A stretch of DNA of 64,000 bases from an uncultured Alphaproteobacteria bacterium. Lineage in GTDB: Bacteria; Pseudomonadota; Alphaproteobacteria; Rhodobacterales; Rhodobacteraceae. The stretch spans positions 108,273-172,272 of the forward strand of contig CABZEW010000001.1 in NCBI GenBank assembly GCA_902524845.1. Direction: 5' to 3'. The position numbers and the translations under genes are program-made. This document shows, one piece after another, positions 20,155-29,795 of the stretch (positions are counted from its first letter, which is position 1; each line of letters opens with the position of its first letter). Below the pieces are notes generated by a model that was not told the origin of the DNA, ran no database searches, and saw only the letters and a program-made list of their open reading frames with translations.

Positions 20155-22929
20155 ATGCAGACAGCAAATAAGACCATAGATGAATTAGATAGTTACAGTA
20201 AAACGTTACATAAAGAATTATTCGGCTTAGCTATTCCCTCTGACCCTGATACAAAGTCTAGAGCAGAGGTAACATCCATCCTTAGATCTGCTAATGAGTT
20301 TATGACTCGAAAAGCTTTTGCCTATCTAAACGAACACCCTTTTTCAGGCAACAAAGCAAAAAGCCTTTTTTGCAAAAAAACAGATGTGTTAGTAACTACT
20401 GTATTTGAACTAGTTCATGATAAATTTCACCCGTTACCTAGCCGTTCTAAAAGTCAAAGCTTGTCATTAGTCGCCATCGGAGGATACGGAAGAGGCGAAA
20501 TGGCTCCTTATTCTGACGTAGATTTGTTGTTCCTAACTCCTCATCGGCAGACAGGTTGGGCAAAGAGTGTGATAGAGTCTATATTATATATCCTTTGGGA
20601 TTTAAAATTTAAAGTAGGTCACTCATCTAGAACTATATCCGATTGTGTACAATTAGGTCTTGATGACTTAACAATACGAACCTCAATGCTGGAAAAGAGA
20701 TACTTGAGCGGCAATAAAGATTTATTTAAAGAATTAGAGACTGCGCTTAAAAGAAAAGTATTTGCAAAAAAAGTATCAAATTTCGTAGAAGGAAAACTTT
20801 CAGAACGAGCACAAAGACACCTCAAGCATGCCAATGCACGGTATATGTTGGAGCCAAATATTAAAGAAGGTAAGGGAGGGCTGCGAGATCTTCATACCTT
20901 ATACTGGATATCGAAATATATCTATAAAACTGATAACATCCATTCCCTTATAGAGAAAAAGATTTTTAAGAAAAGCGAACTAGAAATATTTGCAGAAGCA
21001 GAAAATTTTCTTTGGTTTGTAAGGTGTAAGATCCACCAAATATCAGGCTACGCCAATGAAAAATTATATTTCAACATTCAAGCTGACTTGGCAAAAAGCC
21101 TGAATATTGAAGATGACAAATCAAGAAGAGGTGTAGAGATCTTTATGCAAAAGTACTTTCTACAGGCAAAAAATGTTGGAGATCTCACAAGAATATTCTT
21201 AACAGCAATAGAAGAAAATTACTTGACGAAAAAAAAAGGCTTTAAGAGAAACCTGTCAGAATTGCTAGGGCTTTCCGGGAGATCATTTAAGCCGTTGCAA
21301 GCAGGATTAATGATCGAAAAAGGCAGACTAAATATCAAAGATAGAAATTTTTTAATGGAAAAACCAATAAATATTTTAAAGCTGTTCATTTGTGCCCTTG
21401 ACTCTAAGATACTAATTCACCCCCAAGCATTACGTTTGGTTTCTCAAAATTTAGATTTGGTAGACTCTAAACTAAAGAATAGCTTTGAGGCTAATGACCT
21501 TTTTTTAAGTTTATTGATAGATTACGGTAACCCTGAAAGAGTTCTAAGAAGAATGAATGAGGTTGGTTTTTTGGGGGCCTTCATCCCTGACTTTGGCAGA
21601 ATTGTAGCGTTAATGCAGTTTAATATGTATCACTGGTTCACGGTCGATGAACATACAATTCAATGCCTGAAAGTTCTATCAGAGATTGAAAAATTGCCCA
21701 ACAACTATGGCACTGCAGTCGAGGAAATATTGTTGAGAAAATCTCTTAATCGAAAAATTCTATATCTCTCTATACTCTTTCATGATATTGGGAAAGGCCT
21801 TGAAAATGACCATTCTATTGAGGGTGAGAAAATTGCCAGGAATTTATCCAAGAGATTTACTCTTAAAGACAGCGAACGAGAGAAAATTTCATGGCTAGTT
21901 AGAAATCATTTATTGATGTCTGATTTTGCTCAAAAAAGAGATCTATCAGACCAAAAAACAATTGTTGATTTTCAAGAATATGTCCAGAATAGAGAAACAC
22001 TAGACCTATTATTTATACTCACAGTATGTGATATAAGAGGGGTGTCTGCGGATGCATGGAACAACTGGAAAAGCTCTCTACTCGAGAGCCTTTACTTTCA
22101 AACACTCCAGTTAGTTTCAACAGATATTAAAGTTGAAACAAGATCAGAGCGAATTGGTTCAGCCAAGAGAAAGCTTAAGGGATATCTCAAAGGGTTTAAA
22201 GAAGATGCAATCGAAAAAGAAACTTCTCGTCATTTTGACGCTTATTGGTTAGTTCTAGATACTCTAACCCAAAGACATATCGCTGAAATGATAAGTAGGC
22301 TTGAGCAAGATCCGTTGCAAGTCGAACATTCGTATGACGATGCGCGAGACATAACAAAAATAATTTTTGTCACGGAAGACCATCCAGGAATTTTTTCAAG
22401 ATTAGCAGGCGCATTAGCAATTGCGTCCGCCAATGTTATTGATGCAAAAACCTTCACAACAAAAGATGGAATAGCGAATTTCATTTTTTGGATACAAGAT
22501 AATATTGGAAAAAAATACGATGAAAGAAAAACTAAGAAGTTGCTAGATACAGTTAAAAAAACTCTTTCTGGGGAAATTATTACAAAGTCGATTCTAGAGA
22601 AACAAGACAAAATAAAAGACCGGGAAAAGTACTTTGACGTACCCACAAAGATTTACTTTGATAATAAAGGTTCACATAAACAAACCATAATTGAAGTTGA
22701 TACCCGAGATCGATTAGGCCTTCTTTATGACCTTACAAACACACTATTCCGAAACCAAATTACAATACGGTCTGCGGTGATCGCAACATACGGCGAACAA
22801 GCCGTAGATACATTTTATGTGAATGATTTATTTGGTGAAAAAATAAAATCTCCACAGAAACTGGAGCAATTAAAGAACGAGCTTTTATTTTATCTTGAGA
22901 AACATTTTAATAAAGCGTTAAAAGTCTAA
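20155..22929 (+). CDS. glnD: Bifunctional uridylyltransferase/uridylyl-removing enzyme GlnD
   Basis: The nitrogen-status sensor that uridylylates PII proteins when glutamine is low and deuridylylates them when it is high. The 924-residue product has the nucleotidyltransferase motif GGYGRGEMAPYSDVDLLFL (Asp121, Asp123), the GlnD linker and helical domain, an HD domain with LFHDIGKG (His543-Asp544), and two C-terminal ACT domains (about 735-810 and 840-920) that sense glutamine. A TATAAT at 20136-20141 lies just before the ATG with no good -35, and no clear ribosome binding site is present. The last base of its stop is the first of the murJ start. Confidence 0.97.
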   Translation: MQTANKTIDELDSYSKTLHKELFGLAIPSDPDTKSRAEVTSILRSANEFMTRKAFAYLNEHPFSGNKAKSLFCKKTDVLVTTVFELVHDKFHPLPSRSKSQSLSLVAIGGYGRGEMAPYSDVDLLFLTPHRQTGWAKSVIESILYILWDLKFKVGHSSRTISDCVQLGLDDLTIRTSMLEKRYLSGNKDLFKELETALKRKVFAKKVSNFVEGKLSERAQRHLKHANARYMLEPNIKEGKGGLRDLHTLYWISKYIYKTDNIHSLIEKKIFKKSELEIFAEAENFLWFVRCKIHQISGYANEKLYFNIQADLAKSLNIEDDKSRRGVEIFMQKYFLQAKNVGDLTRIFLTAIEENYLTKKKGFKRNLSELLGLSGRSFKPLQAGLMIEKGRLNIKDRNFLMEKPINILKLFICALDSKILIHPQALRLVSQNLDLVDSKLKNSFEANDLFLSLLIDYGNPERVLRRMNEVGFLGAFIPDFGRIVALMQFNMYHWFTVDEHTIQCLKVLSEIEKLPNNYGTAVEEILLRKSLNRKILYLSILFHDIGKGLENDHSIEGEKIARNLSKRFTLKDSEREKISWLVRNHLLMSDFAQKRDLSDQKTIVDFQEYVQNRETLDLLFILTVCDIRGVSADAWNNWKSSLLESLYFQTLQLVSTDIKVETRSERIGSAKRKLKGYLKGFKEDAIEKETSRHFDAYWLVLDTLTQRHIAEMISRLEQDPLQVEHSYDDARDITKIIFVTEDHPGIFSRLAGALAIASANVIDAKTFTTKDGIANFIFWIQDNIGKKYDERKTKKLLDTVKKTLSGEIITKSILEKQDKIKDREKYFDVPTKIYFDNKGSHKQTIIEVDTRDRLGLLYDLTNTLFRNQITIRSAVIATYGEQAVDTFYVNDLFGEKIKSPQKLEQLKNELLFYLEKHFNKALKV

Positions 22930-24476
22930 TGATCAGGCGGAGCTCTCTTATTAACAACTTTTCAATTGTTAGTCTTTGGACACTATTTAGCCGAATATTA
23001 GGATTTTTACGTGACATTTTTCTAGCATTTTATCTTGGCTCAGGTCCGGTTGCTCAGGCTTTCTTACTTGCCTTTACTATTCCGAATATGCTTAGACGAA
23101 TTTTTGCCGAAGGCTCATTTAATAAAGTGTTTATACCAATTTTTGTTGGCACCAAAGGAAGCACGAAAAATGCTAATGAGCTTGTGACAATTGTTTTTCT
23201 TTCTCTTTTTATAATCTTAGGTTTGCTTTCAATTCTGGGAATAATTTTTATGCCTGCTTTAATAAAAGCACTAGCATTTGGCTTTTTAAATGACGAAAGA
23301 TTTCAGCTGGCAGTATTATATGGGAGAATTTTATTTCCCTATATTCTTCTTATCTCATTAGTGCAATTGTTTAACTCAGTACTGAATGCTCTTGACCTTT
23401 ATCATGTGAGTACAGCGACACAAGGTGTCCTAAACTTATTTCTTATAGGTTCACTAATTTTTTCTGCCTTTTTCTCTGGTGATTTTGGGTATAATCTTTG
23501 CATAGCAGTATTAGTCTCTGGTTTGGTAAATTTAGTATTAGTTTTCAGAGCATGTAGGTTGAATGGAATTTCTCTTACTTCAGTAAATTTATCTAAGTTG
23601 AATCCGAATGTGGGCCTATCAAAAGAACTATTTTTGAAATCAATACCCATTAGTTTAGCAAGTGGCGTATCACAAATAAATCTTGTTGTGGGCAGGCAAA
23701 TATCATCACTTTTTGATGGGGCTATGGTATGGCTTATATACGCGGATAGGCTCGCGCAGCTCCCAATTGCACTTATTGGAGTTGCTTTAAACGTTGTTAC
23801 TCTACCAAAGCTTAGTTCACTTAAAAAAAATGGCCGACTAGCCGAAGGAAATTCTTATCTGAACAAGTCTATGCAACTGTCTATTGTTTTTGCGCTACCT
23901 GCGTCTTTAGGGTTGATATATCTAAATTCTGAAATTATCTCATCTCTCTTTCAGAGAGGGAATTTTTTGGTGAATGACGCTATTCAAACAAGTAATGCTT
24001 TATCCATATATAGCGTAAGTATAATACCAATAAGCTTACAAATGCTATTACTAAACTTCTATTTTGCGGAGAAAAATATTAAAATACCTTTTTATTATTC
24101 TCTTGCATCAGTTTTCTTAAACGTAAGCTTTGCTTACTACCTACTAGGCATGTTTGAATATCTGGCGCCCCCTATAGCATACGCAATCACAAATTGGCTA
24201 GTTTTCATATCTCTAGTCTGCCATTCATACAAATTTGGTTTTTATTTTAACAAATCTTTTAAATGGGCATTGCCTAGGATCGTTCTCAGTAGCTGTGTTA
24301 TGCTCATTTTTTTAATGTTTATAAAGTCTATTACGCTTGAATATTTCACCCATAAAAACCTTACTATACTTTGGTTGGGTGTGGTCATATCCATATCAGG
24401 AATTAGTTATTTTGCATGCCTAAAGTTTTTAGGTATATTAAATAAAAATTTTTGGACTAGTGACTTCAATAAGTAA
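22929..24476 (+). CDS. murJ: Lipid II flippase MurJ
   Basis: Polytopic inner-membrane protein of the MOP superfamily that flips lipid II across the membrane for peptidoglycan synthesis. The 515-residue product has about 14 hydrophobic segments and the conserved opening RILGFLRDIFLAFYLGSG followed by F..AF.IPNMLRRIFAEGSFN. Functional arginines in these stretches are present. It is coupled to glnD (TAATG overlap) and followed 18 bases later by trpS, the order seen in many Rhodobacterales. Confidence 0.96.
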   Translation: MIRRSSLINNFSIVSLWTLFSRILGFLRDIFLAFYLGSGPVAQAFLLAFTIPNMLRRIFAEGSFNKVFIPIFVGTKGSTKNANELVTIVFLSLFIILGLLSILGIIFMPALIKALAFGFLNDERFQLAVLYGRILFPYILLISLVQLFNSVLNALDLYHVSTATQGVLNLFLIGSLIFSAFFSGDFGYNLCIAVLVSGLVNLVLVFRACRLNGISLTSVNLSKLNPNVGLSKELFLKSIPISLASGVSQINLVVGRQISSLFDGAMVWLIYADRLAQLPIALIGVALNVVTLPKLSSLKKNGRLAEGNSYLNKSMQLSIVFALPASLGLIYLNSEIISSLFQRGNFLVNDAIQTSNALSIYSVSIIPISLQMLLLNFYFAEKNIKIPFYYSLASVFLNVSFAYYLLGMFEYLAPPIAYAITNWLVFISLVCHSYKFGFYFNKSFKWALPRIVLSSCVMLIFLMFIKSITLEYFTHKNLTILWLGVVISISGISYFACLKFLGILNKNFWTSDFNK

Positions 24477-24494
24477 TTTAAGAGGCGTGCGCAG

Positions 24495-25502
24495 ATGGCA
24501 AATAAATTAGTTTTTTCAGGTGTTCAGCCTACCGGTAATCTTCACCTCGGAAATTATCTTGGTGCTGTTAAGCGATTTGTCGAGCTTCAAGATGCCAATG
24601 CAATGTGCATTTATTGTCTAGTAGATCTCCACGCAATAACAAATTGGCAGGACCCAAAAGAATTGCGCCAAAATACTATCGAAGTAACAGCTGCTTTTTT
24701 AGCTTGTGGGATTCGAAAGGAACATTCGATTATATTCAATCAAAGTCAGGTCACAACACACACAGAGCTTGCATGGATATTTAATTGCGTCGCAAGGATT
24801 GGGTGGCTGAACCGTATGACGCAATTTAAAGAAAAGGCTGGTAAGAATAGAGAGAATGCCTCCCTTGGACTTTATTGTTACCCAACCCTCATGGCAGCTG
24901 ACATCCTTGCATATCACGCAACTCACGTTCCGGTAGGGGAGGACCAAAAACAACATCTTGAATTGACCCGTGATATAGCTGCTAAATTTAACAATGACTT
25001 CAACGCTCCTGATTTTTTCCCGGTACCTGAGCCTATTATTGAGGGAACAGCAACAAGAATAATGTCGTTGAGAGACGGTACCAAGAAAATGTCTAAATCA
25101 GAGGCTTCAGACATGTCTCGCATAAACCTAACCGATGATTGCGATTCAATAAGAAAAAAAATTCAAAAAGCAAAAACCGATCCATTTGAGATACCAGGCG
25201 AGAAGGAAGAACTATTTGATCGTCCAGAAGCAGAGAATTTACTTGGGATTTATGCAACATTAGCCAATCAATCCATAGAGAAAACATTAGAAGAGTTTTC
25301 AGGATCAGATTTTAAAAAATTAAAGGATGAGCTCTCAGATATACTTATTTCAGAGCTTGAACCCATAAATAAGGAAATTAAAAAGCTTTTGGATCAAGAA
25401 GAATATATCGTTCAAACTTTGCGAGAAGGTTCAGAGAGAGCTGATCAAATTTCTCGACCGATATTACAAAAAACACGTCAACTAGTCGGCTTCCTGAAAT
25501 AA
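24495..25502 (+). CDS. trpS: Tryptophanyl-tRNA synthetase
   Basis: Class Ic aminoacyl-tRNA synthetase charging tRNA-Trp. The 335-residue product carries the HIGH-type motif [12 protein letters not shown] (His17) and the KMSKS motif at residues 198-202, with [15 protein letters not shown] between them. Length is normal for bacterial TrpRS. It ends the glnD-murJ-trpS run. Confidence 0.97.
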   Translation: MANKLVFSGVQPTGNLHLGNYLGAVKRFVELQDANAMCIYCLVDLHAITNWQDPKELRQNTIEVTAAFLACGIRKEHSIIFNQSQVTTHTELAWIFNCVARIGWLNRMTQFKEKAGKNRENASLGLYCYPTLMAADILAYHATHVPVGEDQKQHLELTRDIAAKFNNDFNAPDFFPVPEPIIEGTATRIMSLRDGTKKMSKSEASDMSRINLTDDCDSIRKKIQKAKTDPFEIPGEKEELFDRPEAENLLGIYATLANQSIEKTLEEFSGSDFKKLKDELSDILISELEPINKEIKKLLDQEEYIVQTLREGSERADQISRPILQKTRQLVGFLK

Positions 25503-25566
25503 AATTCTAAAATTTCTTAACTTTTTAGGTTAAAATGAAGTTTATAAATTTGATGATTGAGGAAAC

Positions 25567-26025
25567 GTGAGAAAGTTTTTAGTTATAATGGATAATAGTC
25601 CCGAGTTTTTAAATGCGCTTCACTATGCAGCAACCAGAGCAGCGAAAACTGGTGGTGGCGTGGAAGTGCTTGCGATTATTACGCCGCAAGATCAAACACA
25701 CTGGCTCGGTGTTGCAGAGAAAATGAGCGAAGAGGCACGAGAAACGATTAAAGAAAATTTTAAGATATATTCAAACTGGATGAAAGAGGAATTAAAGCTG
25801 GAAGCCGAATTAGTTATCCGTGAAGGAGAAAAAGCTACCGAGGTACTAAATCAAATCTTAGAAGATAAAGAAGTCGGAGTGCTTGTCTTGGGGGCAAACA
25901 ATTCGAGTGAAGGTCCCGGGCCATTGGTTAACCAGTTAGTTTCAAGAGATGGAGGAAACCTTCCTATACCAGTAACCATTGTACCAGGTTCCATGACCAA
26001 AGAACGAATTGAAGCTGTATCTTAG
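25567..26025 (+). CDS. Universal stress protein family (UspA)
   Basis: A single-domain Usp protein of 152 residues with the opening FLVIMDNSPEFLNALHYAATRA, the LVIREGEKATEVLNQI strand-helix and the nucleotide-binding type end LVLGANNSSEGPGPLV...PIPVTIVPG. The start is GTG at 25567, preceded by GAGGA. Role in stress physiology is known only generally for the family. It stands between trpS and nfuA with spacers of 64 and 60 bases. Confidence 0.87.
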   Translation: MRKFLVIMDNSPEFLNALHYAATRAAKTGGGVEVLAIITPQDQTHWLGVAEKMSEEARETIKENFKIYSNWMKEELKLEAELVIREGEKATEVLNQILEDKEVGVLVLGANNSSEGPGPLVNQLVSRDGGNLPIPVTIVPGSMTKERIEAVS

Positions 26026-26027
26026 TC

Positions 26028-26057
26028 TTGAAAAATGCTATTATACCAACATATCAT
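26028..26057 (+). promoter_or_regulatory. Candidate promoter of the nfu-tsaB-rimI genes
   Basis: TTGAAA (26028-26033; five of six consensus -35 bases) is followed after 18 bases by TATCAT (26052-26057; five of six -10 bases). It begins right after the usp stop and ends 28 bases before the nfu ATG, which has a good GGAG ribosome binding site. Confidence 0.42.
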
Positions 26058-26085
26058 AAATAACGACTAAAACTGGAGAAAAGTA

Positions 26086-26643
26086 ATGTTTATTCAAACC
26101 GTAGAAACACCCAACCCGGCTACATTAAAATTTTTACCTGGTCAAACCGTTTTGGGTATGGGAACGGCTAATTTTAGCGAGGGCGAAAATGTCGAGCGCT
26201 CACCTTTAGCAAAAAAGCTGTTTGATGTGGAAGGTGTAACCGGAGTTTTCTTGGGAAGTGATTTTATCACAATTACTAAGAAAGAAGATGTCGTTTGGGA
26301 ACATATAAAGCCTGCTTTACTAGGAACGATTATGGACTTTCTCCAGTCTGGCGAAAAAATATTAGACGAAGAGTCTCGAGACCCCTCACACGAAATCCAT
26401 GAAGGACCTGAGAGAGAAATAGTAAAAAAAATAACGGATCTTCTAGATACTAGGGTTAGACCAGCAGTGGCTCAAGATGGTGGAGATATAACTTTCCAAA
26501 GCTTTGAGCAAGGCATAGTATACTTGCATATGCAAGGGGCTTGCGCCGGATGTCCCTCATCAACAATGACACTAAAAATGGGTATTGAAAATCTACTCAA
26601 GCACTATATCCCTGAAGTAACCGAGGTTAGACCTGTAGCTTGA
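26086..26643 (+). CDS. NfuA-type iron-sulfur cluster scaffold/carrier
   Basis: Delivers [4Fe-4S] clusters to apoproteins. The 185-residue product combines the Nfu N-terminal domain (opening MFIQTVETPNPATLKFLPG, residues 1-85) with a C-terminal NifU domain (about 110-185) whose CxxC, Cys153 and Cys156 in GACAGCPSST, binds the cluster at a dimer interface. This two-domain form is the usual alphaproteobacterial and mitochondrial NFU1 type. The tsaB start follows 11 bases after its stop. Likely clients in the window include SdhB. Confidence 0.93.
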   Translation: MFIQTVETPNPATLKFLPGQTVLGMGTANFSEGENVERSPLAKKLFDVEGVTGVFLGSDFITITKKEDVVWEHIKPALLGTIMDFLQSGEKILDEESRDPSHEIHEGPEREIVKKITDLLDTRVRPAVAQDGGDITFQSFEQGIVYLHMQGACAGCPSSTMTLKMGIENLLKHYIPEVTEVRPVA

Positions 26644-26654
26644 TAAACAAATTT

Positions 26655-27322
26655 ATGAATACGTTAGCTGTTGATCTTACAACTTCAGATATAAAGTTAG
26701 GGCTCGATATAAATGGTGCATTTTCTATCTATAAAAATGTAGATCAATCGAGTTTTGATAATATTTTTTTTTTCTCTCAGACTTTCTAAGTGAGAATAAC
26801 TTAGAAATAAATGAGATTGGTAGGATTGCCGTTTGCAATGGGCCTGGAAACTTTAATGGCATCAGAGCGTCTATATCTGCCATGAAAGGTGTTTGCTCTT
26901 CTTTACCGATTCAACTGATAGGTATAAATAAGTTCGAAACTCTTTCAAAAGTAATTGAGCCCACATTAATTTCTCTTAAATATAGAGATAATAAAATCTA
27001 TTGGTGCATATTAAAAAATGAAGATCCTATATTTATGTCTTCTTCGGAGATAGAAGATATTAAAATCTCTGATTGTTATTCTGACTTAATCGTTATTGGA
27101 TATAGAGCGGAAGAAATAGCCACCAACCTTAAAGCTAAAAAATTTATTGAGAAAAATGAAGTGTCGATAAAAGATTTGCTTGAATACTCCAGAAAAATAA
27201 TGACCGTTGAAAAATTTCCACCAAAACCTTTATATATATCATCAGGCCAATCTTTATTCGCCAAATACAAAGGGCCAACTATTCTTGATAATCCATTAGA
27301 TGCTAGCAGAAGAATATTTTAA
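26655..27322 (+). CDS. tsaB: tRNA threonylcarbamoyladenosine protein TsaB, interrupted by a frame break in a T10 run
   Basis: TsaB is the partner of TsaD in making t6A37 of ANN-reading tRNAs, an essential modification. Translation from the ATG at 26655 reads MNTLAVDLTTSDIKLGLDIN, the typical opening, but meets a TAA at 26787-26789 after 44 codons. In the -1 frame the gene continues from inside the T run at 26764-26773 with LSDFLSENNLEINEIGRIAV and the family motif NGPGNFNGIRASISAMKG, to the stop at 27322. One extra T (11 instead of 10) would give an intact protein of about 222 residues, normal for the family. Causes could be a homopolymer sequencing error, slippage during transcription or translation, or a real mutation. 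The 3' end overlaps rimI by 23 bases. Confidence 0.85.
26764..26773 (+). other. T10 homopolymer at the tsaB frame break
   Basis: Ten consecutive T bases form the only overlap zone where the upstream and downstream tsaB frames can be joined by a single-base shift; frame 0 ends at 26789 and the -1 frame opens after a stop at 26759-26761. In RNA this is a U10 tract, in which every codon is UUU, so either polymerase slippage or a -1 tRNA slip could realign the frame. Confidence 0.8.
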
Positions 27323-27719
27323 TCTGTATAGAATGTGCGTAGACGTGCAATCAATTCAGTTCACTTTAAAAGATTTTAAGAGATTTATGCAGTCTACAAA
27401 TATCAAGGTTATAAAAGAAACAAATTGCGTGGCAATTCTAGGTCTTGCAGATAGTGAGATAGAGATATACTTTATCGGCGTAGAAAAGAAATTTAGAGGT
27501 AAGGGATTAGGTAAAAATCTATTGAAAAATGTTATTAGCTTTTCCAAAGATTACGGAGCTAGCACCATAGTTCTTGAAGTAGGCGTTAATAACAGGCCAG
27601 CAAAAAACACCTATCTTTCATTAAATTTTAAGGAATGTGGTGTTCGCAAGAACTATTACAGTATTAGGCCGGGTTTTAGGCAAGACGCAATAATAATGAA
27701 ACTAAATTTAGAAACTTAA
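27300..27719 (+). CDS. rimI: RimI-like ribosomal-protein N-acetyltransferase (GNAT)
   Basis: The 139-residue GNAT protein shows IEIYFIGVEKKFRGKGLGKNLL, containing the acetyl-CoA loop, and the C-terminal LEVGVNNRPAKNTYLSLNFKECGVRKNYYS characteristic of RimI, which acetylates the N-terminus of ribosomal protein S18. Its position directly behind and overlapping tsaB is the standard bacterial tsaB-rimI pairing. Its stop shares the bases TTAA with the stop of the convergent ABC permease gene. Confidence 0.88.
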   Translation: MLAEEYFNLYRMCVDVQSIQFTLKDFKRFMQSTNIKVIKETNCVAILGLADSEIEIYFIGVEKKFRGKGLGKNLLKNVISFSKDYGASTIVLEVGVNNRPAKNTYLSLNFKECGVRKNYYSIRPGFRQDAIIMKLNLET

Positions 27720-28690
27720 CCCTCTTTGCTATAAGGTACACCTATAGCTCCTGGTGCCCTTGCTTTTCCAATAAACCCCGCCAATAAGACTACCGTGAGA
27801 ACATAGGGTAACGCTTGCATTATTTGGACCGGGACTTCCCCTATCCACAATAACTCTACTCCCTCTAGCCTGACCCCTAATGCCTCTAAAAACCCAAATA
27901 AAAGGCATGCAAACAAAGTAGGGATAGGATTCCATTTACCAAATATCATTGCTGCTAAAGCAATATAACCTTTACCAGCAGACATCTCTCTTCCAAATCC
28001 TGCACCATGAGCAATCGACAAATAGGCACCCGCAAGTCCGCAAAGCATTCCAGCGATTAAGATAGATTGATATCTCATTTTAATTACCGAAATCCCTGCG
28101 GTATCAACTGCTTCAGGTTTCTCTCCCACAGCCCTGAGCCTAAGACCAAACCTTGTTTTGAAAATGACGTAGTAAGTAAAAAAAACTGCCAAAATAGATA
28201 CATAAACCAACACGTTATGACCTGAAATAACTTCAGCAAATAAATCTCCAAAAACCGGAATGAAACTTATCTGATCAAGGAAAGGAAACTCAATAGGCAT
28301 AAACCGTTGCTCTGATCCTAAAGGTGGGGTTTGACCACCTCTAGAAAATAGTGCAATTCCTAAAGTTATGGTCAAACCTGATGCTAAAATATTTATCGCT
28401 AACCCGCTTATAACTTGGTCACCCTTATTTGTAATACAGGCGAACCCATGAATTAAAGACGCACTACATGAAGCTAAAATAGCGGCAAATAATCCTAAAA
28501 TTGGAGACCCTGTTAAGAATGTCGCAGTGGCAGCTACAAAAGCGGATAGCAGCATCTTTCCCTCTAATCCAATATCGATGATACCGCTCCTCTCAGAAAA
28601 AATACCAGCCATCGCACAAAATATAAGTGGTGTTGCAATCCTTATAGTTGAGTCAAGCAAAGATATTATAAGTTGCAAACTTTCAAGCAT
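27716..28690 (-). CDS. ABC transporter permease, BMP/nucleoside type, second subunit
   Basis: Inner-membrane permease of the branched-chain/nucleoside family (NupQ-like). The product has 8-10 hydrophobic segments, the early GIFSERSGIIDIGLEGKML motif that defines this subunit, and the coupling-loop stretch FGLRLRAVGEKPEAVDTAGI contacting the ATPase. I chose the ATG at 28690 (324 residues) because it overlaps the stop of the preceding permease gene as ATGCTTGA; an in-frame ATG at 28729 would add 13 residues inside that gene. Last gene of the four-gene importer operon. Confidence 0.9.
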   Translation of the reverse strand: MLESLQLIISLLDSTIRIATPLIFCAMAGIFSERSGIIDIGLEGKMLLSAFVAATATFLTGSPILGLFAAILASCSASLIHGFACITNKGDQVISGLAINILASGLTITLGIALFSRGGQTPPLGSEQRFMPIEFPFLDQISFIPVFGDLFAEVISGHNVLVYVSILAVFFTYYVIFKTRFGLRLRAVGEKPEAVDTAGISVIKMRYQSILIAGMLCGLAGAYLSIAHGAGFGREMSAGKGYIALAAMIFGKWNPIPTLFACLLFGFLEALGVRLEGVELLWIGEVPVQIMQALPYVLTVVLLAGFIGKARAPGAIGVPYSKEG

Positions 28691-29795
28691 TATTAAAATT
28701 CCCATAATATTTAAGATAAATCTTCTCAACTAGAGGATTTAACATATAGGCTAGTGCTCCAGAAAAAAGTATTATTAATCCTTGAATCAGCAGGACCATT
28801 TCTCGTGTTATCGATGAAAATTCAAAGTCTAGTTCTGTTCCACCTTGGTATAACGCTCCAAACAAAAGACTAGCCAAAAATATACCAAAAGGATGATTTC
28901 TTCCCATTAAGGCAACTGCTATACCGGTAAAGCCATATCCAGCGGTAAAGCCCAAAAGAAGCTTATTATGCACCCCTAAAAGCTCGTTAACTGCAACCAG
29001 TCCTGCAAGACCTCCAGAAATGGCCATCACAATGATAATTGTAGATGATACCTTGATCCCAGAGTATACAGCAGATGTTTCTGAATGACCTAGAGATCTT
29101 ACTTCATAACCAAATTTTGTTCTCCAAACTAAAAACCAAAAGCCTATTGAGACAATCAAAGCGATGCCAAATGAGAGATTCAGAGGAGACATAGCGACGT
29201 TTAATCCCAGGTATTTTGCTAGCATATGTATTTGAACTAGACCCACGCCCGTTGCAAAGTCTCTTGTCTCAGGAGACATTTGTCCAGGTTCAATAATTAC
29301 ATTAACTAATAAATAAACCATTAGAGCGGCCGCAATAAAGTTGAACATTATTGTTGTTATAACAATGTGGCTTCCCCTTTTTGCTTGAAGATATCCTGGA
29401 ATTATACCCCAAACAGCTCCGAAAATTACCGATCCCAAAATAGCTAGTATCGTAACTAAAAAACCTGCAATATACTGATCAAAAATCAAGCACATGAGAC
29501 CTACCCCTAGCCCACCTAGATATGCCTGCCCTTCTCCTCCGATATTGAAGAGTCGGGCATGAAAGGCTAACGCAACGGCTAGCCCAGTGAAAATAAAATT
29601 TGTCGTGTAATATAGCGTGTACCCTATAGCTCCGGGGTAATAAAAAGATCCCTTTATCATGACAGAGATTGCTTTAAATGGATTCTCACCGATCAAGAAA
29701 ATAAACAGTCCCGACACGCAAAAAGCAAGGAATAAATTAAATAGAGGTATCACTCCTACCGAGAGCCATTTAGGAATAATATTACTATCACTCAT
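28683..29795 (-). CDS. ABC transporter permease, BMP/nucleoside type, first subunit
   Basis: The 370-residue membrane protein is the longer permease of a NupP-like pair. It shows a periplasmic stretch after helix one (ENPFKAISVMIKGSF), the FHARLFNIGGEGQAYLGGL motif and the coupling loop FGYEVRSLGHSETSAVYSGI. Its start overlaps the end of the ATPase gene by 8 bases and its end overlaps the next permease gene by 8 bases, so translation of all three is coupled. Substrate is most likely a nucleoside or purine-related compound, from family knowledge. Confidence 0.9.
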   Translation of the reverse strand: MSDSNIIPKWLSVGVIPLFNLFLAFCVSGLFIFLIGENPFKAISVMIKGSFYYPGAIGYTLYYTTNFIFTGLAVALAFHARLFNIGGEGQAYLGGLGVGLMCLIFDQYIAGFLVTILAILGSVIFGAVWGIIPGYLQAKRGSHIVITTIMFNFIAAALMVYLLVNVIIEPGQMSPETRDFATGVGLVQIHMLAKYLGLNVAMSPLNLSFGIALIVSIGFWFLVWRTKFGYEVRSLGHSETSAVYSGIKVSSTIIIVMAISGGLAGLVAVNELLGVHNKLLLGFTAGYGFTGIAVALMGRNHPFGIFLASLLFGALYQGGTELDFEFSSITREMVLLIQGLIILFSGALAYMLNPLVEKIYLKYYGNFNNA

